NCBI GenBank assembly: GCA_020025235.1
Contig: JAHHSL010000015.1
Coordinates: 1-38,831 of the forward strand
Direction: 5' to 3'
DNA: 38,831 bases
DNA from: Ruthenibacterium sp.
Lineage (GTDB): Bacteria > Bacillota > Clostridia > Oscillospirales > Ruminococcaceae
This document shows, piece by piece, positions 1 through 7,653 of this stretch (position 1 is its first letter; each line of letters begins with the position of its first letter). The notes beneath the pieces are model-generated. The model had not been told where the DNA came from. It saw only the letters and a list, made by a program, of their open reading frames with translations, and ran no database searches. A program made the position numbers and the translations under genes.

Positions 1-60
1 GTTTTCCCCGCGCCGCCCGCCGCAGATCGCCGTGCCGCTTTGTGCAATTGTGTAAGTCAT
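1..60 (-). CDS. Phage tail-end protein, N-terminus only
   Basis: A minus-strand frame starts with ATG at 60 and runs off the left edge after 20 codons (MTYTIAQSGTAICGG...). It has a near-perfect Shine-Dalgarno sequence, GGAGGTGAACGG, directly before the ATG, and it continues the late operon after the tail genes. By position it should be a further baseplate, fibre or lysis gene, but 20 residues are too few to assign a family. Confidence 0.6.
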   Translation of the reverse strand, partial: MTYTIAQSGTAICGGRRGEN

Positions 61-113
61 CCGTTCACCTCCCCGGCGCGGTGCGGAAGTGGCGTCAAAA
101 AGGTGTGCTTCAT
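57..113 (-). CDS. Micro-ORF, 18 aa, between two tail genes
   Basis: A minus-strand ATG at 113 follows AAAGGAG at 9-base spacing, formed by the last codons of the preceding gene. The frame reads MKHTFLTPLPHRAGEVNG and ends in a TGA that overlaps the ATG of the next gene at position 60. The GGAGGTG that serves the next gene lies inside it. It may be a translational coupling device rather than a functional peptide. Chance occurrence is possible because SD-like sequences are common in this operon. Confidence 0.3.
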   Translation of the reverse strand: MKHTFLTPLPHRAGEVNG

Positions 114-116
114 GCG

Positions 117-521
117 TCAAAACTCCTTTCCGAAAACACCCTCCGCGGCAAGGGCGTCCAGTTTCTGCTTATCCGCGGGGCTCATCACACCGCCGCGCTC
201 GGGCGTTGCCGGTGTGCGCAGGAATGTGACGGCGGCGGCAAGCTTTGCAAAACTTGCCGAGAGCTTTTCGCGCGGGATAAGCGGTGCAGGCGCGGCGGCC
301 TCTTTAAAATCCGGCGCCACGGCGTAGGGTACGCCGTCGTCGGAAAGGCGCAGCAGCTCGTTTGCGGCAAGTGCGCCCCAGCGGTCGCCGTGCTGCGATA
401 CCGCACTGGAAACCTCGGCGCACACGTCCTGCAGAACTGCGGTGCCCTGCCGGTTGCGGAACGTCAGGCGCACACGGCCGTCCGGTTCGGATACGATCAT
501 ATCTTTATAAAGACGGGACAA
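117..521 (-). CDS. Phage tail-region protein, 134 aa
   Basis: A hypothetical distal tail or baseplate component in the late operon. I chose the TTG at 521 because GGGAGGTG lies about 8 bases upstream; an in-frame ATG at 500 is the alternative. The predicted protein begins MSRLYKDMIVSEPDGRVRL and ends in a stretch containing MSPADKQKLDAL, a phrase frequent near the ends of phage tail fibre and baseplate proteins that often precedes trimerising segments. That resemblance is from memory and is not a domain hit. The start overlaps the end of the upstream 137-aa gene by 17 bases, so the two are probably translationally coupled. Confidence 0.7.
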   Translation of the reverse strand: MSRLYKDMIVSEPDGRVRLTFRNRQGTAVLQDVCAEVSSAVSQHGDRWGALAANELLRLSDDGVPYAVAPDFKEAAAPAPLIPREKLSASFAKLAAAVTFLRTPATPERGGVMSPADKQKLDALAAEGVFGKEF

Positions 522-918
522 AAAGATCACCTCCCAGCGTAAAGGCCAGTACCGGCCTTGCATTTTTCTGTGCGGCAAACGCCGTGTGCAGTGCAAGGTG
601 GGCGGATTCCATGCGGTTGAGATCCGCTGCATCCCACACTCTGCCGTTTGCAATGTAATTCCGTGCGCGGGGCGCGTTTTCGGGGCGGAACGTCGAGTCC
701 ATAAGCCGGTCGGTGTTGCGGTCGGGGTTTTCAAAAAAATCCAGAAACGGCAGGACGTCATCGGCGGCGGGCGTCATCGGGGCAAGGGCAAAGGGCGCGT
801 AAAGCGCTGCGGCTTCGCCCGCCAGATGCAGGATGTTGCCCCGGATGCGCATGTAATCGCGCAGCGGCAGGAACACATCGGTGCGCCGCCAGTCGGTTTT
901 CGGGGTCAGCCATGCCAT
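505..918 (-). CDS. Phage tail-region protein, 137 aa
   Basis: A small late-operon protein starting MAWLTPKTDWRRTDVF. The opening pattern 'W..P.TDW...D.F...DY.RI..NI..L' recurs in minor tail proteins of Firmicutes siphophages; I infer a tail-tip or fibre-associated role from that and from position. The start is the ATG at 918, with AAGGGGGA about 8 bases upstream; the adjoining ATG at 913 is in another frame. No transmembrane segment or enzymatic motif is visible. It overlaps the following 134-aa gene by 17 bases. Confidence 0.75.
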   Translation of the reverse strand: MAWLTPKTDWRRTDVFLPLRDYMRIRGNILHLAGEAAALYAPFALAPMTPAADDVLPFLDFFENPDRNTDRLMDSTFRPENAPRARNYIANGRVWDAADLNRMESAHLALHTAFAAQKNARPVLAFTLGGDLFVPSL

Positions 919-953
919 GGGCAGTCCCCCTTTTTGTGTGCAGAATCATACAT
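906..953 (-). CDS. Micro-ORF, 15 aa, before the 137-aa tail gene
   Basis: A minus-strand ATG at 953 is preceded by GGAGGG at 7-base spacing. The frame reads MYDSAHKKGDCPWHG and stops at 906, overlapping the start of the 137-aa tail gene (918) in a different frame. It occupies the only substantial gap between the 613-aa tail protein and its downstream neighbour. With such a strong ribosome site it is probably translated, either as a mini-protein or as a coupling leader. It matches no family I know. Confidence 0.35.
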   Translation of the reverse strand: MYDSAHKKGDCPWHG

Positions 954-977
954 GGGTAATCCCTCCGTAAATGGGGT

Positions 978-2819
978 TTATCTGTCGGATGCGGCAAGAT
1001 TCTTTGCCGTGATCGTGCCGTTGAGCGCGCCGTCGAACGTAAGCTCGGTCTTTAAAATACGCACCGGAACGGGCTGCACGGAAAACGGGCTTTCGGTGTA
1101 CAGAAGATCAAGTGCATCCACCTCCGGCCTGCCGCGGTACGGGAAGGAGTAGGTGCTGCGCAGGCACAGCCATTCCTTTACCCAGTGTGCCACGCGGGCG
1201 GCGTCCTCAAAGGAGGTGATAAGCGGATTGTCCAGCTGTTCTTCGCAGCCGGAATCATCGCACAGCGGCACGTCCTCCCATACGTCGCGCGTGCTTGTGC
1301 CCAGCTTTCGCCCCGTGACGGTCACCACCGCGGGGCCGGTGCCTTCCAGTGTGATCTTTGCCGCCGCGGCATAGATTTCGGCTTTGGTTATAACGGCGCC
1401 TTCGGCGGTGATCTTTGCATCGGCGCACATGGGATAGCGCAGTTCCAGAACCTGTGTGCCGTTTACGGGATACGTTTCCCGGTGAAGCTGGGAAGGCTCC
1501 TGTTCGGGCGTATAGCTGTAAGCCGGGCAGTGCACCGCACGCAGGGTGGGGATCTCTCGCACGCGGGGATATTCCAGCATTTCGTCCGCGCCGAGCAGCA
1601 GCGCATTTTGCTGTGCGGGCGCAGGTTCGATGCGGATAAAGCCGCTGCGGTCGGTAAACAGGACACAGCACGCCGCATGGGCGATCAGCTGCAAAAGCTC
1701 GTTGTGCTTACGGATCGGCAGCGGCGCTGCCGTGCGGACGTGCCTGAGCCCGCTCCACAGCTTCCACGGTTCTTCGTTCTGCTGTGTGCGGCGCAGGCCG
1801 CTGTCGCGCAGGACCTGCTGCGCAAGGTCGTAAAGGGTCTGCCCGCCGGGAACAAGAACACCCTTTGTAAATGTGCCGGAAAGACCGGAAAGTGCGTCCT
1901 GCGCGGTAAAGCGCGCAGTAAGCCCGTCGGTGTCGGGCTGTCCGGTCAGCTCGTATTTCCCGCCCGGCAGCCAGAAGGTGCTGCCGTCGGCAAGCGTCTG
2001 GCCGTATTCCAGCGTCACGGGGTTCTGCCGCCCGATGTACCGGAAGATGCCGCGCGCATTGTCCGGATTATAAAGGCACTGTTCGCCGCCGCCCGTCAGC
2101 GTGTTGACGTTGACGACCGTGAAATCCAGCGTCGCGTGCGGCAGGCGGCGGCTGATCGGGTCGATTTCGGATTTCTGCACCGTGCGGATGATCTGGCTGC
2201 CGTCGAATGTCAGCCCGAAGCCGAATGTCAGCTGTGCAATGCGCAGGCGGCGGCGCGCAGCATTCATGCGCGGAAAACGCAGAAAAAGGGAATCAAAGCG
2301 GTCGATGCCGTCGTTCGTGGAAAAAACGGCGCTGTCGGGCGTGTAGGTGCGGGAAAAGATGCGCGATGCACCGCGGAACGCTTCCACAAGAAATTCGGCG
2401 GGGTGATCGCCGCACACCGCGTCAAAGACGAACGAAAGGCCGGGAACAGAGTGCAGCATGCGGAACGAAAAGCGCAGGCACGGAACTTCGCCGGTGCTGA
2501 AGGCACCGTCTGCCCCGCACAGCACCTTCGAGACAAGCCCTTCGGAATAAAGGGTCGTCTGCGCAGTGCGCGGCAGGATGCGCAGCGCCCCGTCCGCATG
2601 CATGCGCCCGGGTTCGAGCGTTGCGTATGCAATTTGCGGCATGCGCGGGTCGTGCAGCATGGAATCCGGGCGGGAATAAAAGGTCTGTTCGGGCATTTCT
2701 TCGGGCGTGCAGCCGTCTGCGGCATCGGTGTTCACCAGCCCGCAGCGGATGCGCGCAGTGCACGGCAGCGCGATGCGGCTTTTCATCTGGGCGTCATAAA
2801 GGGGGGATGTGGGCTGCAT
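978..2819 (-). CDS. Phage baseplate / minor structural protein, 613 aa
   Basis: The largest tail-tip protein in view. It lies directly after the small distal-tail gene that follows the tape measure, the usual place of the tail hub or tail-associated protein in siphophages. The start is the ATG at 2819 (MQPTSPLYDAQMK), with GGGGTGAT upstream; it shares one base with the TGA of the preceding gene (TGATG), implying tight coupling. The middle of the protein (around VNTLTGGGEQCLYNPDNARGI) resembles the tail-hub-like minor structural proteins of clostridial phages, which build the baseplate and contact the cell wall. No hydrolase motif is obvious. The family call is inferred from position and texture. 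Confidence 0.8.
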   Translation of the reverse strand: MQPTSPLYDAQMKSRIALPCTARIRCGLVNTDAADGCTPEEMPEQTFYSRPDSMLHDPRMPQIAYATLEPGRMHADGALRILPRTAQTTLYSEGLVSKVLCGADGAFSTGEVPCLRFSFRMLHSVPGLSFVFDAVCGDHPAEFLVEAFRGASRIFSRTYTPDSAVFSTNDGIDRFDSLFLRFPRMNAARRRLRIAQLTFGFGLTFDGSQIIRTVQKSEIDPISRRLPHATLDFTVVNVNTLTGGGEQCLYNPDNARGIFRYIGRQNPVTLEYGQTLADGSTFWLPGGKYELTGQPDTDGLTARFTAQDALSGLSGTFTKGVLVPGGQTLYDLAQQVLRDSGLRRTQQNEEPWKLWSGLRHVRTAAPLPIRKHNELLQLIAHAACCVLFTDRSGFIRIEPAPAQQNALLLGADEMLEYPRVREIPTLRAVHCPAYSYTPEQEPSQLHRETYPVNGTQVLELRYPMCADAKITAEGAVITKAEIYAAAAKITLEGTGPAVVTVTGRKLGTSTRDVWEDVPLCDDSGCEEQLDNPLITSFEDAARVAHWVKEWLCLRSTYSFPYRGRPEVDALDLLYTESPFSVQPVPVRILKTELTFDGALNGTITAKNLAASDR

Positions 2820-3247
2820 CAGATCACCCCGCAGTCGATGACGCTGAACGATGCGTCCCGGTAATAGGCGGGTTCGCCCGTTTCGGGGCGGATGCGGACC
2901 GGCTGCGTTTTGACGTCGCCCAGATAAAACAGCCTTGTCTCCCAGCGCCCGAGATTGTGGTTGAACAGGTGGCAGTAAAAGGTGAAATGCCCCTGCTCGA
3001 ACCAGCGGTTGAGCTCCCACCATTTTTGGCAGGAGATCTTATCCCAGCCCAGCTCCTGCTTATGCAGGCTGCGCCCCACCATGCGCCCCACCAGTGTGCC
3101 CTGCGCATTGCGCGCGCTGTTCACCATGCGGGTGGTGGAAAACGCGGCCTTCCCGGCAGAAGGGTACGGCACGGCAACCGCATAGCTTGTGCGGTTTGTG
3201 CCGGCGTTTGCACCCAGAAAAAGATAAGCGGTATCGTCGTGTTTCAT
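2819..3247 (-). CDS. Phage distal tail protein, 142 aa
   Basis: A small soluble protein lying directly after the tape measure gene, a position usually held by distal tail proteins linking tube and baseplate. The start is the ATG at 3247 (MKHDDTAYLFLGANAG), with GGAAAGGAG upstream. The C-terminal phrase VKTQPVRIRPETGEPAYYRDASFSV resembles short tail proteins of clostridial siphophages, where a 'position, given value, measured value' beta domain is usual. The gene ends at the first base of the next start codon. The precise family is not certain. Confidence 0.8.
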   Translation of the reverse strand: MKHDDTAYLFLGANAGTNRTSYAVAVPYPSAGKAAFSTTRMVNSARNAQGTLVGRMVGRSLHKQELGWDKISCQKWWELNRWFEQGHFTFYCHLFNHNLGRWETRLFYLGDVKTQPVRIRPETGEPAYYRDASFSVIDCGVI

Positions 3248-3261
3248 GGCGTCTCCTTTCC

Positions 3262-4875
3262 TTAATAGGCCTGCGCAAACAATCCCCCGACGGGTGCGCC
3301 GCGGTTTGCGTGGATGCTGGCAATGGCGCGGTACAGCACTTCGCCGTCCAGCAGCACTTCGATCGGCTGTTCGGCGGTAAGGGTCTGTTCGCCGCCGGAT
3401 TCCTCGCGCACGATCTGGCGGATGAGGGATTCCGGCGCTTCGAGATTGCGCCCGTGCTTCTGATCGCCCAGCACGGCAAGAAATTCCGCGCCCGGCGGGA
3501 TGACGGCGCCCGTGGCAAGGCGGGGGATCTGCGGGGCGGAAACCCTCGGCAGATGAACGCCGAACGACTGCCCGCCGATCACCGGCACCCAGCGCGGGAT
3601 CGAAACGTGAATGGTGTTCAGCGCGCCGACAACACCGTTCATGGCGGCCGCCACGGCGCGCATCATGGCGTTGACGAAATCGATCACGACGTTGACGCCG
3701 CCTTTTACAAACGAGATAATGCCGTTCCACGCGCTGTGCACCGTGCCGCAGATGCCTGACCATGCGCGATGCCAGCTGCCGGAAAAGGCGCCGGAAAGAA
3801 ATTCGATCAGTCCGCACAGCGCATTGCTGATCCAGCGCACCACGTCGACGACAGCACCTGCCGCGTTTCGCACGACATCGGCGGCACCGGAAAATACGAC
3901 GTTGAAGATCGGGGCGAAGAAATCGGAAAGCCACTTGAGGAACGGGATCAGGCGTTCGTTCCAGATATCCAGTACAAGGTTCGCGATGCCGGCGAAAAGC
4001 TCGGTCAGGCTGTCCCACAGGGGGGAAAGGTGGTTATTCCACAAACCGTCCAGAAGACTGCCGAGCGTTTTGAACGCAGGGGCGAGATATGACGCGTAAA
4101 AGCTGTCCCACAGATCGCAGATCCCCGAAAAAAGCGTCGAAAGCTTTTCCATGATCTCCCGCCCATGGGCGTCCCACATGGCGGAAATGCCGTTGAGCAT
4201 GCCCGAAAAAATGGTCTGCACGTTTTCGAGCGTCGGCATCAGAAAGCCGTTGACGATATCGGAAACAATGGTGGTAAAGCGGCTGAATGCGGCGGTGAAG
4301 GCGTTCGATGCGGCGGTGCCGAGCGTGGAAAACACGGGCGCCGCAACGGACGCGATGCCGTTCACGACAGTCGGGGCAAAATCCGAAAGCAGATAGCGCA
4401 TCAGCGGGGCAAGGGCGTTGTGCCACAAGGCCTGCGCGTTCTGCGCAAGGGATGAAAACAGCTTCGGGATCAGCCGGAATACGCAAAGGAATGCATCGCG
4501 CCACTGGCGGATGCCCGGCAAAAACAGACGGCACAGTGCGGCAAAGCGTTCGCGGATCGCATCGAACACCGCAAGGACGGCGTCGCGGCAGCGCTCCCAC
4601 AGTGCGCGCAGGCGGTCGGGCAGGCCGGCTTCCTTTTCGGTTACGCGCACGGAGCTGCCGCCGCGTCCGGAGCGCTTTTGCGTCAGGTGCAGTTCGTCAA
4701 ATCCGCGGATCACCGCGCGCACGGCAGCGGCAAGCGAACGGTATACGCGCGTGACGGTGCGGGCGGAATCCGCCGCCTTTTTGATGCTGCGGCGCAGCTC
4801 CTTTTTTTCCGGCTCATCGGAGGGCAGTTCAGGGGGCCGGCGCAGAAGAATGATCGGCTGTGAGGTCGAATGCAT
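3262..4875 (-). CDS. Phage tail tape measure protein, 537 aa
   Basis: Sets tail length and occupies the tail lumen before DNA ejection. The start is the ATG at 4875 (MHSTSQPIILLRRPP) behind AAGGAGG. The N-terminal third is basic and helical; the centre is a long series of hydrophobic helices with recurrent Trp (LWDSF, LWNNHLSPLWDSL, IWNERLIPFLKWLSDFF), typical of tape measures. The C-terminal part carries the common 'P.LATGAVIPPGAEFLAVLGDQKHGRNLEAPESLI' ending, in which the GDQ..GRN.E.P pattern is diagnostic. At 537 residues it is short for the family and predicts a short tail. Its start lies inside the 3' end of the Gp15 gene, a 47-base overlap typical for coupling with the chaperone gene. 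Confidence 0.93.
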   Translation of the reverse strand: MHSTSQPIILLRRPPELPSDEPEKKELRRSIKKAADSARTVTRVYRSLAAAVRAVIRGFDELHLTQKRSGRGGSSVRVTEKEAGLPDRLRALWERCRDAVLAVFDAIRERFAALCRLFLPGIRQWRDAFLCVFRLIPKLFSSLAQNAQALWHNALAPLMRYLLSDFAPTVVNGIASVAAPVFSTLGTAASNAFTAAFSRFTTIVSDIVNGFLMPTLENVQTIFSGMLNGISAMWDAHGREIMEKLSTLFSGICDLWDSFYASYLAPAFKTLGSLLDGLWNNHLSPLWDSLTELFAGIANLVLDIWNERLIPFLKWLSDFFAPIFNVVFSGAADVVRNAAGAVVDVVRWISNALCGLIEFLSGAFSGSWHRAWSGICGTVHSAWNGIISFVKGGVNVVIDFVNAMMRAVAAAMNGVVGALNTIHVSIPRWVPVIGGQSFGVHLPRVSAPQIPRLATGAVIPPGAEFLAVLGDQKHGRNLEAPESLIRQIVREESGGEQTLTAEQPIEVLLDGEVLYRAIASIHANRGAPVGGLFAQAY

Positions 4876-5449
4876 AGGTTCCTCCTTTCTTGGGATCGCC
4901 TGCGGCAAGCAGCGCGCGGAAGTGTTCGGCCGCCGCCTTTTCCTGCGGCGTTTCGTGCTGCGGCAGCTCGGCCGCCGCACCCAGACGGGCAAACAGGCGG
5001 CGTTCCTCGGGCGTCAGCGTCCCGGCGGCGCGCTTTTGGCGCAAAGCGACGATCTGCATGAACATGGTGTCCGGGCCGATGTCGAAAAACAGCGCGGCAA
5101 AGGTATACCAGTGCATCGGCTGCGCGGCGTCGACGCCGTGGCTGCGCCGCAAAGCGGAATAGATGAGCGGGGCGTCGTGCGAAAAGCTGTAAAGCCGCGG
5201 CCCGCTTTCGGCGGGCCCGTCGCTGCCGCAGTTCAAAAAGCGCACGGCAAGCCGCGCCGCCTTTTCAAGATCCGGCGGCACTTCGGGGTAAAAAAGCGAA
5301 AGCATCACCGCCTGCTTTTCCAGATCGGCAAGGGAATCATCCTCGAATGCCGCCAAAATGCGCAGCGCAGTGTGGGCATCCCAGCGGATCGGATATTCCC
5401 GCGCGCCGATCCGCACGCTGTGCGGCAGCGGGGCAAAAAGCGGGTTCAT
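4829..5449 (-). CDS. Gp15-type tail assembly chaperone, 206 aa
   Basis: Resembles the bacteriophage Gp15 family (recognised from features such as 'AFEDDSLADLEKQAVMLSLFYPEVPPDLEKAARLAVRFLNCG' and the late 'MHWYTFAALFFDIGPDTMFMQIVALRQKR'), which sits immediately before the tape measure and is thought to help assemble tape measure and tail tube. The ATG at 5449 follows the stop codon of the upstream gene without a gap (TAAATG), and the 3' end overlaps the tape measure start. I see no -1 frameshift slippery site that would fuse it with the upstream gene, unlike lambda G/GT. The family is confident; the function is inferred from family and position. Confidence 0.85.
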   Translation of the reverse strand: MNPLFAPLPHSVRIGAREYPIRWDAHTALRILAAFEDDSLADLEKQAVMLSLFYPEVPPDLEKAARLAVRFLNCGSDGPAESGPRLYSFSHDAPLIYSALRRSHGVDAAQPMHWYTFAALFFDIGPDTMFMQIVALRQKRAAGTLTPEERRLFARLGAAAELPQHETPQEKAAAEHFRALLAAGDPKKGGTYAFDLTADHSSAPAP

Positions 5450-5854
5450 TTACGAAAGCGCCTCGTCCTGCGCAAGATACTGCGAGAGCTTTTCCGTGCG
5501 CGCCGGACGCAGCACCTCTGCCACGCCGGAAAGGAACTGCTCCAGCAAAGCAGTGCTACAGCCGTCGCCGAAGCACATCCGGCTTGTGCCTTCGCCGAAA
5601 ACGATGTCGATTTCGCTCTGTGTTTCGGCATAGGCGCGTTCCAGTGCCGTCAGGCTTTCGGCAAGCAGGCTTTCTTCGTCCGAAAGCGCCGCAAGGTCTT
5701 TGCGCCGCGCGTCCAGCGACGAAAGCAGACCGTAAAAGCGGTTGAGGAATGCGGGGTCGTCGGGGGAAAAGCACAGCTCGCCCACGCGCACGCCGTCGCG
5801 TTCCACCGGGATGTGCAGCTGGTTTGAAGCAAGGGAAAGAGCGGGAGTATCCAT
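5450..5854 (-). CDS. Phage tail assembly chaperone-like protein, 134 aa
   Basis: Lies between the major tail protein and the Gp15-type gene, where the first tail assembly chaperone is normally encoded. The start is the ATG at 5854 (MDTPALSLASNQLHIPV), with AAAGGATGA upstream; a longer in-frame start at 5881 lacks a ribosome site. The protein is largely helical, with an acidic central part rich in Leu, Glu and Arg (LLSSLDARRKDLAALSDEESLL), and has a Cys pair near CFGDGC. Its stop abuts the Gp15 ATG. The role is inferred from synteny; the exact family was not confirmed. Confidence 0.8.
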   Translation of the reverse strand: MDTPALSLASNQLHIPVERDGVRVGELCFSPDDPAFLNRFYGLLSSLDARRKDLAALSDEESLLAESLTALERAYAETQSEIDIVFGEGTSRMCFGDGCSTALLEQFLSGVAEVLRPARTEKLSQYLAQDEALS

Positions 5855-5888
5855 AAAAATCATCCTTTCATAAAAAGTCATCCAAAGC

Positions 5889-5915
5889 CCCGCGCGGGCG
5901 GCATGCCCGCGCGGG
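5889..5915 (-). repeat. Perfect 11-bp hairpin downstream of major tail gene
   Basis: CCCGCGCGGGC and GCCCGCGCGGG flank a five-base loop between the major tail protein stop (5924) and the next start (5854). It is entirely G/C and has no U-tract on the minus strand, so it looks like an mRNA-stabilising or attenuating hairpin rather than a classic terminator. It would separate the highly expressed tail tube message from the chaperone and tape measure genes, which are needed in far lower amounts. Confidence 0.7.
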
Positions 5916-5923
5916 TATGCGGT

Positions 5924-6415
5924 TTATTCGGCGGTAAAGGTGCGGGAAACGGGGTCGAACACACCCTGCTGTGCGTCGCCGCACAGATTCAGCGTGAAGT
6001 TCAGCTTGGTGCTTTCGCCGCCTGCACCGCCGAATTCATCCACCTGCACCGAACAGCGGCTGCGCTCGGCGGGGTATTTGCCGCCCTGCTCGGGCTTGTA
6101 CAGATACACCATAAGGCAGTTTGTCTCACATTCGGAAAGCACCTTGCGGTGGATGCGCAGATCGTCGATGAACTCGAATACGGGGTCGCCCGCAAGCGCG
6201 GTCATCGGGGCGGCGATCGTGGGCTTGTAGCTTTCCACGTCGGTGGAGCCGCTGTCCTGGTTGACGTAGATCACCTCGTTTGTCTGCGGATTGTACGAGA
6301 TGCTCATTTCGGTCACGCCGTCACCGATCAGCTCCCATGCGGGGCTTTCCGCATTGCGGGCAGTATCGAGGAAAAGCGCGAATTTCGAGCGGCGGATCTT
6401 CTGTTTCTGTGCCAA
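5924..6415 (-). CDS. Phage major tail (tube) protein, 163 aa
   Basis: Forms the tail tube. The start is the TTG at 6415 (MAQKQKIRRSKFALFLD), preceded by AAAGGATGA; the upstream gene ends six bases before. The size and pattern suit major tail proteins of Gp15-type phages: an opening basic segment, 'WELIGDGVTEMSISYNPQTNEVIYVNQDSGSTDVESYKPTI', then a central beta-rich region and a conserved-looking GDAQQGVFDP near the C-terminus. A strong all-G/C hairpin follows the stop codon, as expected for an abundantly made structural protein. I am fairly sure of the call from position and sequence texture. Confidence 0.87.
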   Translation of the reverse strand: MAQKQKIRRSKFALFLDTARNAESPAWELIGDGVTEMSISYNPQTNEVIYVNQDSGSTDVESYKPTIAAPMTALAGDPVFEFIDDLRIHRKVLSECETNCLMVYLYKPEQGGKYPAERSRCSVQVDEFGGAGGESTKLNFTLNLCGDAQQGVFDPVSRTFTAE

Positions 6416-6420
6416 TCAAA

Positions 6421-6861
6421 TCATCCTTTCGTTGCATATGCCGGTTCTGCCGGCTTTTGGAAAACAAGGGTAAGCGCAAGCGTAAAAACGGCAAGGCCGC
6501 TGTCGTCCGTGTGCTCCAGCTTCGGGGCCTGCGCTTCGACGCTCTGGGCAGAAAACGGCTGCGCCAGAACCGGCAGCCCGCCCGCGAGGGCAGCGTCCTG
6601 CACGGCAAAGGCGGCGCTTTCCACGGTGCGGTACAGTTCATCGTACTGCGTCTGACAAAGGCATACGTCGCACACGCTCAAGGTGAACTGCTGTGAAAAG
6701 GTGCGGTTGCCGGCAATATCCTGCGTGCAGCTAAGGCTGCCCGCCGGGTGCAGCGAACAGCCCGGGCCGGGGCGCATGGTGCCGGTGCAGATGCCGTCCG
6801 GGGCAAAGCGGGCAAGCGGGGCAAGCGTGCACAGCCATTCGGCAAGGGCGCAAAGCATCAT
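6421..6861 (-). CDS. Phage minor capsid / tail terminator-like protein, 146 aa
   Basis: A head-tail joining component by position: it lies between the connector genes and the major tail protein, where tail terminator or 'minor capsid protein 3' genes are found. The start is one of two adjacent ATGs (6861 or 6858); GGGGGTG is upstream, and the TGA of the preceding gene overlaps them, so translation is coupled. The C-terminal half (SVEAQAPKLEHTDDSGLAVFTLALTLVFQKPAE) is beta-rich, as in tail terminators. The N-terminal half has many Cys residues (CTLAP, GICTGTM, GCSLHPAGSLSCTQD), which is unusual for this class. Confidence 0.7.
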   Translation of the reverse strand: MMLCALAEWLCTLAPLARFAPDGICTGTMRPGPGCSLHPAGSLSCTQDIAGNRTFSQQFTLSVCDVCLCQTQYDELYRTVESAAFAVQDAALAGGLPVLAQPFSAQSVEAQAPKLEHTDDSGLAVFTLALTLVFQKPAEPAYATKG

Positions 6862-7286
6862 GCAACACCCCCGCCCTGACGATAGATGCGCCCGCAGCCG
6901 ACCTCAAAATGGGCAAGCGGGCTGTCCGTGCCCTTTTCGTCAACCGTCGTCAGCACATAGCGCACGGGCGCTTTTGCAAGCTGGGCGGACGGCGCAAGCG
7001 GGCTGTGTCCGGCGTCGCCGGGCAAAAGCACGTCCCCGGGGCGCAGCGTCCAGTGGCGGCTGCGCTTTTCGGGGGAAAGTGCGTCCCACGCTTCGGGTGA
7101 AACATAGCCCTCTGCACACGAAAAGGGAATGTACAAAAGTGCGCGGTCTGCGCTTTTGCCATAGCGCGGGAAAGTGTTGGCGCCGGCTGCGCCGTCAAAG
7201 CGCACCCCGTGCAGCACCGTGCGGGCAAAGGCTTCCGCGCGCGGCGGGCCGAATCGGCAGAAAAGCGTTACGGTATCATGAAACAT
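6858..7286 (-). CDS. Phage head-tail connector / minor capsid protein, 142 aa
   Basis: Small late protein between the gp6-like connector and the tail terminator-like gene, so probably part of the head completion complex. I chose the ATG at 7286 (MFHDTVTLFCRFG) because GGGAGGTGAACGC lies directly before it; longer in-frame starts lack a ribosome site and run over the neighbouring gene. 'RPGDVLLPGDAG' suggests a beta-barrel segment. The stop overlaps the double ATG of the next gene. No family was named with certainty. Confidence 0.75.
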   Translation of the reverse strand: MFHDTVTLFCRFGPPRAEAFARTVLHGVRFDGAAGANTFPRYGKSADRALLYIPFSCAEGYVSPEAWDALSPEKRSRHWTLRPGDVLLPGDAGHSPLAPSAQLAKAPVRYVLTTVDEKGTDSPLAHFEVGCGRIYRQGGGVA

Positions 7287-7290
7287 GCGT

Positions 7291-7653
7291 TCACCTCCCG
7301 CGGAATAAAAGCCCGGTGCCGGCAAGAAACGTTTCTTCGACCTCGCGGCGGGCGGCGCTTTTGGAAACGCCCCTGCCGCACAGATATGTGCGGCTCCAGC
7401 TGCCGACCGTCTCCTTCTGCACGGTGTCGGCGCGCCCGGTATCCTGCAGATAGAAAAGCTCCGCAAGGGCGCAGATGCAGTTTTTTACAGCCGGTGCGTG
7501 GATGCTGCCGGAATCAAGCGCCTGCCGTGCGCGCCCGAAGGTGTCGGCGTCAAGGGTGCGTTCGGCGCGCAGTGCAAAGGCATCGAACGATTCTTCGGGC
7601 ACAAGCGTGCCGCCGAATGTGCCGATGTAATCGTTGAGACAGACCGTTCTCAT
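7291..7653 (-). CDS. Phage head-tail connector (gp6-like), 120 aa
   Basis: Helical protein immediately after the major capsid gene, the standard place of gp6/gp15-type connectors that seat under the portal. It starts MRTVCLNDYIGTFGG and has the helical phrase 'AVKNCICALAELFYLQD' typical of these adaptors, which carry a mid-protein helix with an aromatic residue. Its ATGA start overlaps the TGA of the capsid gene by four bases (7650-7653), so expression is coupled. The family is inferred mainly from position and size. Confidence 0.75.
   Translation of the reverse strand: MRTVCLNDYIGTFGGTLVPEESFDAFALRAERTLDADTFGRARQALDSGSIHAPAVKNCICALAELFYLQDTGRADTVQKETVGSWSRTYLCGRGVSKSAARREVEETFLAGTGLLFRGR

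Noticed and set aside
1185..2864. 559-codon plus-strand open frame opposite the baseplate gene
   Set aside because: No ribosome site, composition is a reverse-complement shadow of a well-supported phage gene.
5450..5900. Possible programmed -1 frameshift between the two tail chaperone genes
   Set aside because: No slippery heptamer with the right frame relation was found; the two genes meet as TAAATG.
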